Below, one piece after another: positions 8,758-17,065 of a stretch of DNA of 64,000 nucleotides. This DNA comes from Arthrobacter sp. Leaf137 (lineage in GTDB: Bacteria > Actinomycetota > Actinomycetes > Actinomycetales > Micrococcaceae): contig NZ_LMOI01000019.1 of the NCBI RefSeq assembly GCF_001423525.1, forward strand, positions 1-64,000, given 5' to 3'. The notes beneath the pieces were generated by a model that was not told where the DNA came from, did no database searches, and saw only the letters and a program-made list of their open reading frames with translations. The translations under genes were made by a program, and so were the position numbers. Numbering within the stretch: position 1 is the first letter of the stretch; every line of letters starts with the position of its first letter.

Positions 8758-9576
8758 GTGAGTACAACTGACTTCCTGAACACGGACCCTTTCGCCGCCG
8801 CGCGCGCTGCTGCCGACTACATTGCCGAGGAAACCGGGGTGGACTCCCACGACGTCGCCCTGGTGCTCGGTTCCGGCTGGGGCGGGGCCGCTGACCTGAT
8901 CGGGGAGACCACTGCCACCCTGTCGGCCGAAGAGGTGCCCGGGTTCCATGCACCCGCCGTCGAAGGGCACGTGGGAACCATCCGGTCGATCCTGACCACC
9001 GAAGGCAAGCGTGCACTGGTCCTCGGCGCCCGGACGCACTACTACGAAGGCAAGGGCGTGCGGGCCGTGGTCCACGGGATCCGCACCGCGGCCGCCGCCG
9101 GCTGCAGTACCCTGGTCCTCACCAACGGCTGCGGCGGCCTCAACGAGGACTGGGCACCGGGCACCCCCGTGCTCATCAAGGATCACATCAACCTCACCGC
9201 CGCTTCGCCGCTGGAAGGGGCCACGTTCGTGGACCTGACAGATCTTTACTCCGCACGGATCCGCGGGCTGGCCCGCGAGGTGGATTCCAGCCTCGATGAA
9301 GGCGTCTACGCTCAGTTCCCCGGCCCGCACTACGAGACTCCCGCGGAAGTCCAGTACGCAAAGCGCATCGGCGCCGACCTGATCGGCATGTCCACCGCGC
9401 TGGAGGCCATCGCCGGGCGCCACGCCGGCATGGAAGTGTTCGGCATTTCGCTCGTCACCAACCTGGCCGCCGGGATCAGCCCCCAGCCGCTCAGCCACCA
9501 GGAAGTGCTTGAATCCGGCCAGGCGGCGGGTCCGAGGATTTCGGCCCTGCTTGCCGGAATCATCGCCAAACTCTGA
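8758..9576 (+). CDS. punA: Purine-nucleoside phosphorylase
   Basis: A 272-residue cytoplasmic enzyme of the trimeric PNP/MTAP class. It splits purine (deoxy)nucleosides with phosphate for salvage. Visible motifs are the phosphate-binding LVLGSGWGGAAD near residue 33, NGCGGLNEDW near 122, and GPHYETPAEVQY near 190. The length matches the family (about 265-290). The GTG at 8758 is chosen because an AGGA lies about 13 bp upstream and the family core begins shortly after. It is followed by the phosphohexomutase gene, with which it probably forms a ribose-1-phosphate/hexose-phosphate salvage pair. Confidence 0.93.
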   Translation: MSTTDFLNTDPFAAARAAADYIAEETGVDSHDVALVLGSGWGGAADLIGETTATLSAEEVPGFHAPAVEGHVGTIRSILTTEGKRALVLGARTHYYEGKGVRAVVHGIRTAAAAGCSTLVLTNGCGGLNEDWAPGTPVLIKDHINLTAASPLEGATFVDLTDLYSARIRGLAREVDSSLDEGVYAQFPGPHYETPAEVQYAKRIGADLIGMSTALEAIAGRHAGMEVFGISLVTNLAAGISPQPLSHQEVLESGQAAGPRISALLAGIIAKL

Positions 9577-9643
9577 TCCAGGGGGCGCGGCACCGGGGCT
9601 GCGGTGCCGCACGGGCAGCGCCAATGACGATAGCGTTAGGCCC

Positions 9644-11395
9644 ATGACGTCTTCCGATGCCGATGCTCGCCTGCTCAACGATGCCCGCGAGTGGGCAGCC
9701 CAAGACCCGGATCCGGCAACGTCGGCTGCGCTCCTGGAACTCATCCGGGCATCGGTAGAAGGAGACCCCGCGGCCCGGCAGGAACTCCAGGACAGCTTCC
9801 GCGGCACGCTGCAGTTCGGCACCGCCGGGCTCCGGGCCGCCCTCGGTCCCGGGCCCAACCGGATGAACCGCGTGGTGGTGCGCCGTGCGGCCGCCGGCCT
9901 GGCGGACTTCCTCACCGACGCGGTGGCGAAAGCATCCCCGGGAACCCGGCCACGCGCCGTCGTCGGCTATGACGCCCGCCATAACTCGGATGTGTTCGCA
10001 GCGGAAACCGCGGCCATCTTCACCGCGGCGGGGATCGAAACCTTCCTGATGCCGGCGGCGCTGCCCACTCCCCTGCTCGCCTACGCCGTCCGCGCCCTGG
10101 AATGCGACGGCGGCGTCATGGTCACAGCAAGCCACAACCCGCCCCAGGACAACGGCTACAAGGTGTACTTGGGACGCCACGCCGTGGCGGAAAACGGCAA
10201 CGGTGCCCAGATCGTGGCACCGTACGACGCCGAAATCGCTGACCGGATCAGCGCCGTGGGCGCCTTGAACACCATCAAGCTGGCCGCGGACGGCTGGACG
10301 GTGCTGGATGGATCGCTCGCGGCCGGGTACCGGTCCGAGACGGCGGGACTCGCCCTTCCGGACCTCTTCCCGGCGAGGGACCTGCGGATCGTGCTGACCC
10401 CTATGCACGGCGTTGGCGGGGAGACCGCGCTCGCGGTGCTGAACGCCGCAGGTTTCGGGGATGTCACCCTGGTCAAGGAGCAGGCCGAACCGGACCCGGA
10501 CTTCCCCACCGTGAGTTTCCCGAACCCCGAGGAACCCGGCGCGCTGGACCTGGCCCTCGAAACGGCCGATCGCCTCGACGCGGACATCGTCCTGGCCAAC
10601 GACCCGGATGCCGACCGTGCGGCCGTGGCCGCCAAGGACCCGGACACCGGTACGTGGCGGATGCTCCGCGGCGATGAGGTGGGCGCCCTCCTGGGTGCGC
10701 ACGTCGCCGCACGGCATGCTGAGGCGGGCGCGGAAACCCCTGACGGGGAAAATCCGGGGGTGTTCGCCAACTCGATTGTGTCCTCGCGGCTGCTCTCCTG
10801 CATCGCCGCGGCGTCAGGATTCGCCCACGAGGAAACCCTGACGGGCTTCAAGTGGATTTCCCGCGTGCCCGGCCTGGTCTACGGGTACGAGGAGGCCCTG
10901 GGCTATTGTGTGGCACCGGACCTGGTCAAGGACAAGGACGGCATTTCCGCTGCAGTCCTCATCGCCGAACTGGCCGCCACCGCCAAAGCCGACGGCAAGA
11001 CCATCTTCGATACGCTCGATGAGCTCTACCTGCAGCACGGCCTGCACGCCAGTGACCAGCTGAGCATCAGGGTGGCGGACCTTGGCCTGCTGGATGCCAT
11101 GATGAACCGGCTCCGGGTTTCCCCGCCGGAGTCCTTTGGCTCGTCGGCAGTTGAGGTCTCCACCGACCTCTCCGTCGGCTCCGACCACCTGCCGCCCACC
11201 GACGGCCTGCTGTACGTGACGCGCAACCTCACCCGCGTCATCATCCGGCCCAGCGGCACTGAACCCAAGCTCAAGTGCTACCTCGAGGTGATCCACCAGG
11301 TGGGATCCGCCGCGGAACTTCCCGAAGCCCGCCAGGCAGCACGGGCAGCGCTGGACGAGGTCCTCCGCGACGTCAGCGAGGCGCTGGGGCTTTAA
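9644..11395 (+). CDS. pmmB: Phosphoglucomutase/phosphomannomutase
   Basis: A 583-residue alpha-D-phosphohexomutase that interconverts hexose 1- and 6-phosphates, with phosphopentomutase activity also possible. Motifs in order: the FGTAGLRA substrate loop near residue 58, TASHNPPQDNGYK with the phospho-serine near 163, the metal-binding DPDADRAAV near 320, and RPSGTEPKLKCY near 534. The length and layout match Rv3308 PmmB, and the neighbour order punA-pmmB is the same. The ATG at 9644 lies 67 bp after punA. A hairpin at 11403-11427 separates it from the convergent nirD gene. Confidence 0.92.
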   Translation: MTSSDADARLLNDAREWAAQDPDPATSAALLELIRASVEGDPAARQELQDSFRGTLQFGTAGLRAALGPGPNRMNRVVVRRAAAGLADFLTDAVAKASPGTRPRAVVGYDARHNSDVFAAETAAIFTAAGIETFLMPAALPTPLLAYAVRALECDGGVMVTASHNPPQDNGYKVYLGRHAVAENGNGAQIVAPYDAEIADRISAVGALNTIKLAADGWTVLDGSLAAGYRSETAGLALPDLFPARDLRIVLTPMHGVGGETALAVLNAAGFGDVTLVKEQAEPDPDFPTVSFPNPEEPGALDLALETADRLDADIVLANDPDADRAAVAAKDPDTGTWRMLRGDEVGALLGAHVAARHAEAGAETPDGENPGVFANSIVSSRLLSCIAAASGFAHEETLTGFKWISRVPGLVYGYEEALGYCVAPDLVKDKDGISAAVLIAELAATAKADGKTIFDTLDELYLQHGLHASDQLSIRVADLGLLDAMMNRLRVSPPESFGSSAVEVSTDLSVGSDHLPPTDGLLYVTRNLTRVIIRPSGTEPKLKCYLEVIHQVGSAAELPEARQAARAALDEVLRDVSEALGL

Positions 11396-11402
11396 CGCCC
11401 TG

Positions 11403-11427
11403 AAGGGGCGCCCTTGGGGCACCCCTT
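11403..11427. terminator. Hairpin between convergent pmmB and nirD
   Basis: AAGGGG-c-GCCC pairs with GGGC-a-CCCCTT around a 3-nt loop, with one mismatch. It lies just past the pmmB stop and 26 bp past the nirD stop. There is no strong T-tract on either side, so this is probably a weak bidirectional terminator. Confidence 0.45.
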
Positions 11428-11453
11428 GTGGGTGATACGCGTGTCCTCCCGGT

Positions 11454-11828
11454 TTACAGCTCCACCTCGACGAAGCCGTCAACGATCCGGGTGCCAAAAG
11501 CCTCGATCCGCAACCCGGGGGCGCTGAAACACTCTCCGGTTTCCAGGTCGTAGACCTCTTTGTGCAGCGGTGAGGCAATGGTGGGGCGGGAGCCCTTGGA
11601 TCCGAGGATTCCGCGGGCCATCACGTGCGAACCCGTGGCCGGGTCCTGCTGTGCCACTGCGAAAACGCCGCCAGCCAAGGTGCGGAAAAGTGCCACCTGC
11701 CGGCCGCCTACCAGGGCTGCTTCTCCCCATGCCGGTTCGAGGTCCTCAAGGCGGCAGACACGGTGCCAGCCTGCCGCGGTGTCCGCTGCTTCGGCGTCGA
11801 GTGTCCCGAGTTCCAGTGTTGCCGTCAT
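11454..11828 (-). CDS. nirD: Nitrite reductase (NADH) small subunit
   Basis: A 124-residue NirD, the Rieske-fold small subunit of cytoplasmic siroheme nitrite reductase (nitrite to ammonium). It keeps the fold signature SPLHKEVYDLETGECF near residue 93, but the Rieske cluster cysteines are absent, as usual for NirD, so it binds no [2Fe-2S] cluster. The ATG at 11828 has GGAG upstream; earlier in-frame residues are not NirD-like. Unusually, it is not downstream of nirB but divergent from it across a 278-bp regulatory region. Its own promoter (11896-11949) has the same array as nirB. Confidence 0.92.
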   Translation of the reverse strand: MTATLELGTLDAEAADTAAGWHRVCRLEDLEPAWGEAALVGGRQVALFRTLAGGVFAVAQQDPATGSHVMARGILGSKGSRPTIASPLHKEVYDLETGECFSAPGLRIEAFGTRIVDGFVEVEL

Positions 11829-11895
11829 GTCCGGCTCCTCTCCCTGCGCTGCTTGTCCTGATCTCACGTGGTGGCAGCCTGAGCGGCCGTGTTCC

Positions 11896-11949
11896 ACGCT
11901 AGGCGCCGGGTGTTTCAGCGGCATGCGCCAAATGTGTCCGGGGCGTAAA
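11896..11949 (-). promoter_or_regulatory. nirD promoter with GlnR-type half-site array
   Basis: Read on the minus strand with an 11-bp period: TTTAC (11949-11945), GACAC (11938-11934), a degenerate CGCAT (11927-11923) and GAAAC (11916-11912). Then come exactly 10 bp and the -10 box TAGCGT (11901-11896). The spacing is identical to that at narK and nirB. The predicted leader before the nirD ATG is about 60 nt. Confidence 0.65.
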
Positions 11950-11954
11950 AGAGA

Positions 11955-12043
11955 CCTAACCCGGCCGGAAATGCGTTCGTGATGCAGAAGTTAAGTTGAC
12001 GAAACAATTGGGAAACTGAAGCGAAACTGCCCCTCCCTAGTCT
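11955..12043 (+). promoter_or_regulatory. nirB operon promoter with four-half-site GlnR-type array
   Basis: The cleanest array in the window: GTTAA (11990-11994), then GAAAC at 12001, 12012 and 12023. Each is separated by 6 bp, giving an 11-bp period. The last GAAAC is followed by 10 bp and the -10 box TAGTCT (12038-12043). CCTAACCCGGCCGG (11955-11968) lies about 80 bp before the -10 and resembles sequence at the same distance in the promoter at 17146. The pattern fits binding of several GlnR dimers on one helix face. Confidence 0.75.
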
Positions 12044-12106
12044 GGTTGGACTGCTCGACAGAGAAAGCCGCGGAGCACCGTCTGCGGCCCATGCGAAAGG
12101 CCCACA

Positions 12107-14764
12107 GTGACCGAACAGACTTCAAGCACCGAGACTCCGCGCCGCATCGTCGTCGCCGGCGGCGGCCCCGCGGCCCACCGTTTTGCGGACGCCATGCATG
12201 CCCGCGGCCTCGATGGCTGGCATGTCACGGTCCTTACCGAGGAAGCCCACCTCCCCTACGACCGGGTGGCACTGTCCAAGGCCCTCACCGACGGCGGGGT
12301 CGACCTGACGCTGGGTACCGCGTCAATGTGGGACCACGGCTCCCTGGACCTGAGGACCGGCGAGCGCGTGGTGCGTATTAACGCAGAAGCCAAGTCGGTG
12401 GAAACCGCCGCCGGCAGCGTTTTCGAGTACGACGAACTGGTGGTGGCCACCGGCTCGAACGCCGCACGGCTTCCCATTCCCGGCAACGAGCTCACCCACG
12501 TTTACCGGACCCTTGAAGATGTCTGGGCCATCAACAAGTCCATCGCGGAACTCACCGTAAAGCTGGGCCGCAAGGTCAACGCCGTCACCATCGGCGGCGG
12601 CCTCCTGGGCCTGGAATCCGCTGCCGGGACCGAGCAGCTGGGCGCGACCCCCATCGTCATCGACGGATCGCAGTGGCTGATGGCCACCCAGCTGGACGAA
12701 GGCGCTGGCCAGGCCATGGGCCGGCTCATCAAAGCCAAGGGCTTTGAAGTCCACGGCGGCGTCTATCCTTCCGAGGTACTCTCCGATGGGGACGGCCAGG
12801 TCACCGGCGTCCTCATGGCCGACGGCCGGATCGTCGACGCCGACATCGTCATCGTCGCCATCGGCGTCCGTCCCCGTGATGAACTCTTCCGCGCCGCCGA
12901 GGGAGAAGAACAGGTCTTCAGCCTGGGCCCCCGCGGCGGCGTGGTCATCAACGACTACTGTGCCACCGAAATCCCGGGCATCTGGGCCATCGGCGAAGTA
13001 GCCAACTACGGCGGCATGTGCCTGGGCCTGGTGGCCCCCGCCAACACGATGGCCGAGATCGTGGCGGACCGGCTGCATGGCGGCGACGCCACCTTCCCCG
13101 GTTTCGACACCGCCACCAAGCTCAAGCTGTCCGGGGTGGATGTGGCCAGCTTCGGCGACGCCTTCGCGAAGACCGAGCACGCCCTGGAAATCGTCTACGC
13201 CGACCCCGCCCGCGGCGTGTACCAGAAGATCGTTACCACCGATGACGCCAAGACCCTGCTGGGCGGCATCTTCGTGGGCGACGCCTCACCGTACATGAGC
13301 CTGCGCCCGCTCCTGGGCCGCGAACTCCCCGCCGAGCCGGGCGCGTTCCTCAGTGCAGCCGGCGGCGGTGACGCCCCGGAAACCGAACTTCCGGACGACG
13401 CCACCCTGTGCTCCTGCAACAACGTCACGGCCGGGACCATCCGGGACACCATCAACGGCTGCGGCGCCTGCGAGGGCAACGCGCCCGTCCAGGAACTGGG
13501 CGAGCTGAAGGGCTGCACCCGGGCCGGCACCCAGTGCGGTTCCTGTGTACCGATGCTGAAGAAGCTGCTGGAAACCGAGCTGACCAAGTCCGGCGTCGAG
13601 GTTTCCAAGGCCCTCTGCGAACACATCGAACTGTCCCGCCAGGAACTCTTCGATGCCATCCGCGTCCTGGAACTGACCTCTTTCGAAGAGATCATGGCCA
13701 AGTACGGCACCGGCGAAGGCTGCGACATCTGCAAGCCCACCATCGCCAACATCCTCGCCAGCCAGAACAGCGCCTACGTCCTCGACGCCGGCCGCGGCAC
13801 CCTGCAGGACACCAACGACCGCGCCCTGGCCAACATGCAGAAGGACGGCACCTACTCGGTGGTGCCCCGCATCGCCGGCGGTGAGATCACCCCCAAGAAG
13901 CTGGGCGTGATCGCCGCCGTGGCGGAGAAGTACAACCTGTACACCAAAATCACCGGCGGCCAGCGGATCGACATGTTCGGCGCGCGGCTGGAGGAGCTGC
14001 CGGAAATCTGGAAGGAACTGGTGGATGCCGGCTTCGAATCCGGGCAGGCGTACGGCAAGAGCCTGCGGACGGTGAAATCCTGCGTCGGTTCCACCTGGTG
14101 CCGTTTCGGCGTCCAGGACTCCGTGGCCATGGCCATCCAGCTGGAGCTGCGGTACCGCGGACTCCGCAGCCCGCACAAGCTCAAGATGGGCGTCTCCGGC
14201 TGCGCCCGCGAATGCGCTGAGGCCCGCGGCAAGGACGTGGGCGTCATCGCCACGGCGGACGGCTGGAACCTCTACGTCGGCGGCAACGGCGGTGCCACCC
14301 CGGCGCACGCCCAGCTGCTGGCCAAGGACCTCGACGACGAAACCCTGATCAAGTACATCGACCGCTACTTCATGTACTACATCCGCACCGCCGACCGCCT
14401 GCAGCGCACCGCCCGCTGGCAGGAGGAACTCGACGGCGGCATCAAGCACGTCGAGGACGTGGTGGTCAAGGACACCCTGGGCATCGCCGAGGATCTTGAG
14501 GCGGCCATGGCCAAGCACGTTGACACCTACGTCGACGAGTGGGCCGACACCCTGAAGGACCCGGAGCGCCTGCGCCGGTTCCGCTCCTTCGTCAACGCAC
14601 CGGACCAGAAGGACGACTCGATCACTTTCGTCCCCGATGAGCGTGGCCAGATGCGCCCCGCCACGGCCGAAGAGAAGGCAGCAGCTGCCCAGCAGCCCGT
14701 CCTCCTCGGAGCCTCCATCGCTGTCCGTCCCGGCACGCCCGCACCCGTCGGAAACGAGGCATAA
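12107..14764 (+). CDS. nirB: Nitrite reductase (NADH) large subunit
   Basis: An 885-residue cytoplasmic siroheme enzyme reducing nitrite to ammonium. Domains in order: FAD/NAD(P) oxidoreductase (1-400; GGGPAAHRFAD near 19, GGGLLGLESA near 165), a BFD [2Fe-2S] domain (C435-x-C437 plus the GTQCGSC pair near 471-474), a second BFD-like segment (GEGCDIC near 543), then the nitrite/sulfite reductase ferredoxin-like and 4Fe-4S/siroheme domain. The siroheme-cluster ligands are C659-x5-C665 and C699-x3-C703. The GTG start has AAAGG 6 bp upstream. It heads an operon with the siroheme methyltransferase and the NnaR-like regulator. Confidence 0.96.
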   Translation: MTEQTSSTETPRRIVVAGGGPAAHRFADAMHARGLDGWHVTVLTEEAHLPYDRVALSKALTDGGVDLTLGTASMWDHGSLDLRTGERVVRINAEAKSVETAAGSVFEYDELVVATGSNAARLPIPGNELTHVYRTLEDVWAINKSIAELTVKLGRKVNAVTIGGGLLGLESAAGTEQLGATPIVIDGSQWLMATQLDEGAGQAMGRLIKAKGFEVHGGVYPSEVLSDGDGQVTGVLMADGRIVDADIVIVAIGVRPRDELFRAAEGEEQVFSLGPRGGVVINDYCATEIPGIWAIGEVANYGGMCLGLVAPANTMAEIVADRLHGGDATFPGFDTATKLKLSGVDVASFGDAFAKTEHALEIVYADPARGVYQKIVTTDDAKTLLGGIFVGDASPYMSLRPLLGRELPAEPGAFLSAAGGGDAPETELPDDATLCSCNNVTAGTIRDTINGCGACEGNAPVQELGELKGCTRAGTQCGSCVPMLKKLLETELTKSGVEVSKALCEHIELSRQELFDAIRVLELTSFEEIMAKYGTGEGCDICKPTIANILASQNSAYVLDAGRGTLQDTNDRALANMQKDGTYSVVPRIAGGEITPKKLGVIAAVAEKYNLYTKITGGQRIDMFGARLEELPEIWKELVDAGFESGQAYGKSLRTVKSCVGSTWCRFGVQDSVAMAIQLELRYRGLRSPHKLKMGVSGCARECAEARGKDVGVIATADGWNLYVGGNGGATPAHAQLLAKDLDDETLIKYIDRYFMYYIRTADRLQRTARWQEELDGGIKHVEDVVVKDTLGIAEDLEAAMAKHVDTYVDEWADTLKDPERLRRFRSFVNAPDQKDDSITFVPDERGQMRPATAEEKAAAAQQPVLLGASIAVRPGTPAPVGNEA

Positions 14765-14766
14765 CC

Positions 14767-15792
14767 ATGCAGCTCAGCATCGACCTCACGGACCGCGAGG
14801 TCCTGGTGACCGGAACGGACTCCGCCGCGCGGCAGGCCGTACGGCGCTACGAAGCCGCGGGCGCCGTCGTCCGCCGCCTGGCCGGCCCGCACGGCACCGC
14901 CCTGCTCCCGCAGAAGCCGTTCCTGGTGGCCGCGGTCGACGACGGACAGCCGGGCTGGGAGCCCCTGCTCCAGCAGTACCGCGCTGCCGGCGTCCCGGTC
15001 GCCACGGAACCTGCAGCAGGCGCCGCCGGGCATGTGACCCTGGTGGGCGGCGGACCCGGCACCACCGAGCTCCTGACCGTTGCCGCCGTCAAGGCGCTGC
15101 GGGACGCGGACGTGGTGTTCTACGACCGGCTGGCGCCCTGCCAGGACCTGCCCGCCCTGACCAGCGCCGAGCTGGTGGATGTGGGAAAGAAACCCGGGCA
15201 CCACAAGGTGGGCCAGTCCGACATCGAAAAGCTCATGGTGGACAGCGCCCTGGCCGGCAACAACGTGGTCCGCCTCAAGGGCGGAGATCCGTACGTGTTC
15301 GGCCGCGGCGGCGAGGAAGTTGCCGCCTGCGTGGCTGCCGGGCTGAAGGTCCAGGTGGTATCCGGTGTCACCAGCGCCATCTCCGTGCCTGCCGCGGCGG
15401 GTATTCCCGTCACGCACCGCAACGTGAGCCACATGTTCACAGTGGTGTCCGGGCACGCCCCGCTCACCGAGAAGGAGCATCATCACCTTGCCGGCCTGGG
15501 CGGCACCATCGTGGTGCTGATGGGCATCGGAACGCTGCACCACCTGGCTGCAGGACTCCGCCGGGCAGGCATGCGAGCCGATATGCCCATGGCAGTGGTG
15601 GAACGGGGTTACCGTCCCGGCCAGCGGACTACCATCGCCGACCTCGGCACCATCGCCTCGGCTGCAGCAGGCTGCAGCAACCCGGCAGTCCTGGTGATCG
15701 GCGAGGTGGTGCGGGTGGCGGAAGCCAACCGCGGGCACGCTGAGGCCGCAGCCGACTTGGACCGGCTGGCGGCCTCGCTGCTCGGTTCGTGA
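14767..15792 (+). CDS. cobA: Uroporphyrinogen-III C-methyltransferase with short Met8-like N-terminal remnant
   Basis: A 341-residue protein. Residues 89-330 form the SAM-dependent tetrapyrrole methyltransferase: GHVTLVGGGPGTTELLT at the start, YDRL, RLKGGDPYVFGRGGEE and GVTSAISVPAAAGIPVTHR. It makes precorrin-2, the siroheme precursor that nirB needs. Residues 1-85 resemble the Rossmann part of precorrin-2 dehydrogenase (Met8/CysG), but the glycine motif is worn (VTGTDSAARQ) and the dimerisation/chelatase part is absent. Oxidation and iron insertion must therefore come from elsewhere. It begins 2 bp after nirB and its stop lies just before the next gene's ribosome binding site. Confidence 0.9.
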   Translation: MQLSIDLTDREVLVTGTDSAARQAVRRYEAAGAVVRRLAGPHGTALLPQKPFLVAAVDDGQPGWEPLLQQYRAAGVPVATEPAAGAAGHVTLVGGGPGTTELLTVAAVKALRDADVVFYDRLAPCQDLPALTSAELVDVGKKPGHHKVGQSDIEKLMVDSALAGNNVVRLKGGDPYVFGRGGEEVAACVAAGLKVQVVSGVTSAISVPAAAGIPVTHRNVSHMFTVVSGHAPLTEKEHHHLAGLGGTIVVLMGIGTLHHLAAGLRRAGMRADMPMAVVERGYRPGQRTTIADLGTIASAAAGCSNPAVLVIGEVVRVAEANRGHAEAAADLDRLAASLLGS

Positions 15793-15806
15793 AAGGATTG
15801 ACCCCC

Positions 15807-16970
15807 ATGAATGCACTTGCACCGGCCGAAACGGCAGACGCCACCGGGGCGGCCGACGCCGCAGAGGCCCAGGCGGCCGAATCACCGTTGGAGGGCTTCC
15901 GCATCGGTGTGACCTCGCACCGGCGCTCCCAGGACCTGATCGACGCCCTTGAGCGCCGCGGCGCCGAGGTGATCCACGCCCCCGCCCTCAAGATCGCCCC
16001 GGTGCAGGAGGACCTCCGCCTGATCGAAGACACCCGCACCATCATCGCGGCCAAACCGGATCTGTGCATCGCCACCACCGCCTACGGCATGCGCCGCTGG
16101 TGCGAAGCGGCGGACACGTTCGGCATCGGCGACCAGCTGCTTGAAACCCTGGGCGCCTGCCGGATGTTCGTCCGCGGCCCCAAGGCCCGTGGCGCCGTCC
16201 GCGCGGCCGGCCTCGCCGACGTCGGAATCAGCAGCGACGAAACCACCGCAACACTGGTGGACATGCTGCTGGCGGAGGGTGTGCGGGGCAAGACCGTCGC
16301 GGTCCAGCTGCACGGCTACACGGACGTCCGCCAGCTGGAACGGCTGCGCATGTCAGGTGCCACCGTCCTGACCGTCACCCCTTACCGCTGGGTCAAGCCG
16401 GACGGTGCCGACCGGCTCCCCCGCCTCATCGAGGCCGCCTGCAGCGGAAACCTCGATGTCCTCACGTTCACCAGCGCACCCGCCGTCGATGCCATGTGGA
16501 GCACCGCCCACGAAATGGGCGTCTACAAGCAGCTCATCGAGAGCCTGAAGACCAACGTGACCACCGCCGTGGTGGGCCCTGTCACCGCCCAGCCGCTGCT
16601 GGACGCCGGGGTAAAGCCGCTGATCCCGGAGCGTTTCCGGATGGGCGCGCTGATCCGGCTGGTCTGCGAGCACCTGGCGCTGAACCATGTGCGCCGGCTG
16701 GACACCCGGTCCGGGAACATAGAGCTCCGCGGCCGCAGCCTTCGCATCGACGGCCAGGCCGTGGAACTGGCGCCCGCTCCCCTGCTGCTGCTCCGCGCCC
16801 TGCTCGGCGCCGGCGGGGCGGTCCTCTCCCGCGAAGCGTTGTCCGACCTGCTGGAACTTCGCGGCTCGGTGCACGCACTGGACATGACCGTCAGCCGGCT
16901 CCGGTCCTCGCTGCCCGACGGCAAGCTCATCGAAACCGTGGTCAAGCGGGGCTACCGGATCCGGGTCTAG
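15807..16970 (+). CDS. nnaR: NnaR-like regulator: uroporphyrinogen-III synthase domain fused to winged-helix DNA-binding domain
   Basis: A 387-residue fusion. Residues ~20-270 are a HemD-type (uroporphyrinogen-III synthase) fold. Residues ~285-387 form an OmpR/PhoB-type winged helix with the closing wing VVKRGYRIRV. This is the architecture of NnaR, described in Streptomyces and Mycobacterium smegmatis as a co-activator with GlnR of nitrate/nitrite assimilation genes. It lacks a receiver domain, so it is not phospho-regulated in the classical way; a tetrapyrrole or nitrite-linked ligand could be sensed by the HemD fold (inference). The ATG at 15807 is chosen for AAAGGA 9 bp upstream over the GTG at 15789. 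It is the last gene of the nirB operon. Confidence 0.85.
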   Translation: MNALAPAETADATGAADAAEAQAAESPLEGFRIGVTSHRRSQDLIDALERRGAEVIHAPALKIAPVQEDLRLIEDTRTIIAAKPDLCIATTAYGMRRWCEAADTFGIGDQLLETLGACRMFVRGPKARGAVRAAGLADVGISSDETTATLVDMLLAEGVRGKTVAVQLHGYTDVRQLERLRMSGATVLTVTPYRWVKPDGADRLPRLIEAACSGNLDVLTFTSAPAVDAMWSTAHEMGVYKQLIESLKTNVTTAVVGPVTAQPLLDAGVKPLIPERFRMGALIRLVCEHLALNHVRRLDTRSGNIELRGRSLRIDGQAVELAPAPLLLLRALLGAGGAVLSREALSDLLELRGSVHALDMTVSRLRSSLPDGKLIETVVKRGYRIRV

Positions 16971-17065
16971 CAGTCACTGCCTGCGGGGGCCGGCGTGCGG
17001 GTAACGGCGGCGAACGGCCCGAATGTGTCCAAGTCGGGCGCAATGAGATGCACGTCACCGGTTCT

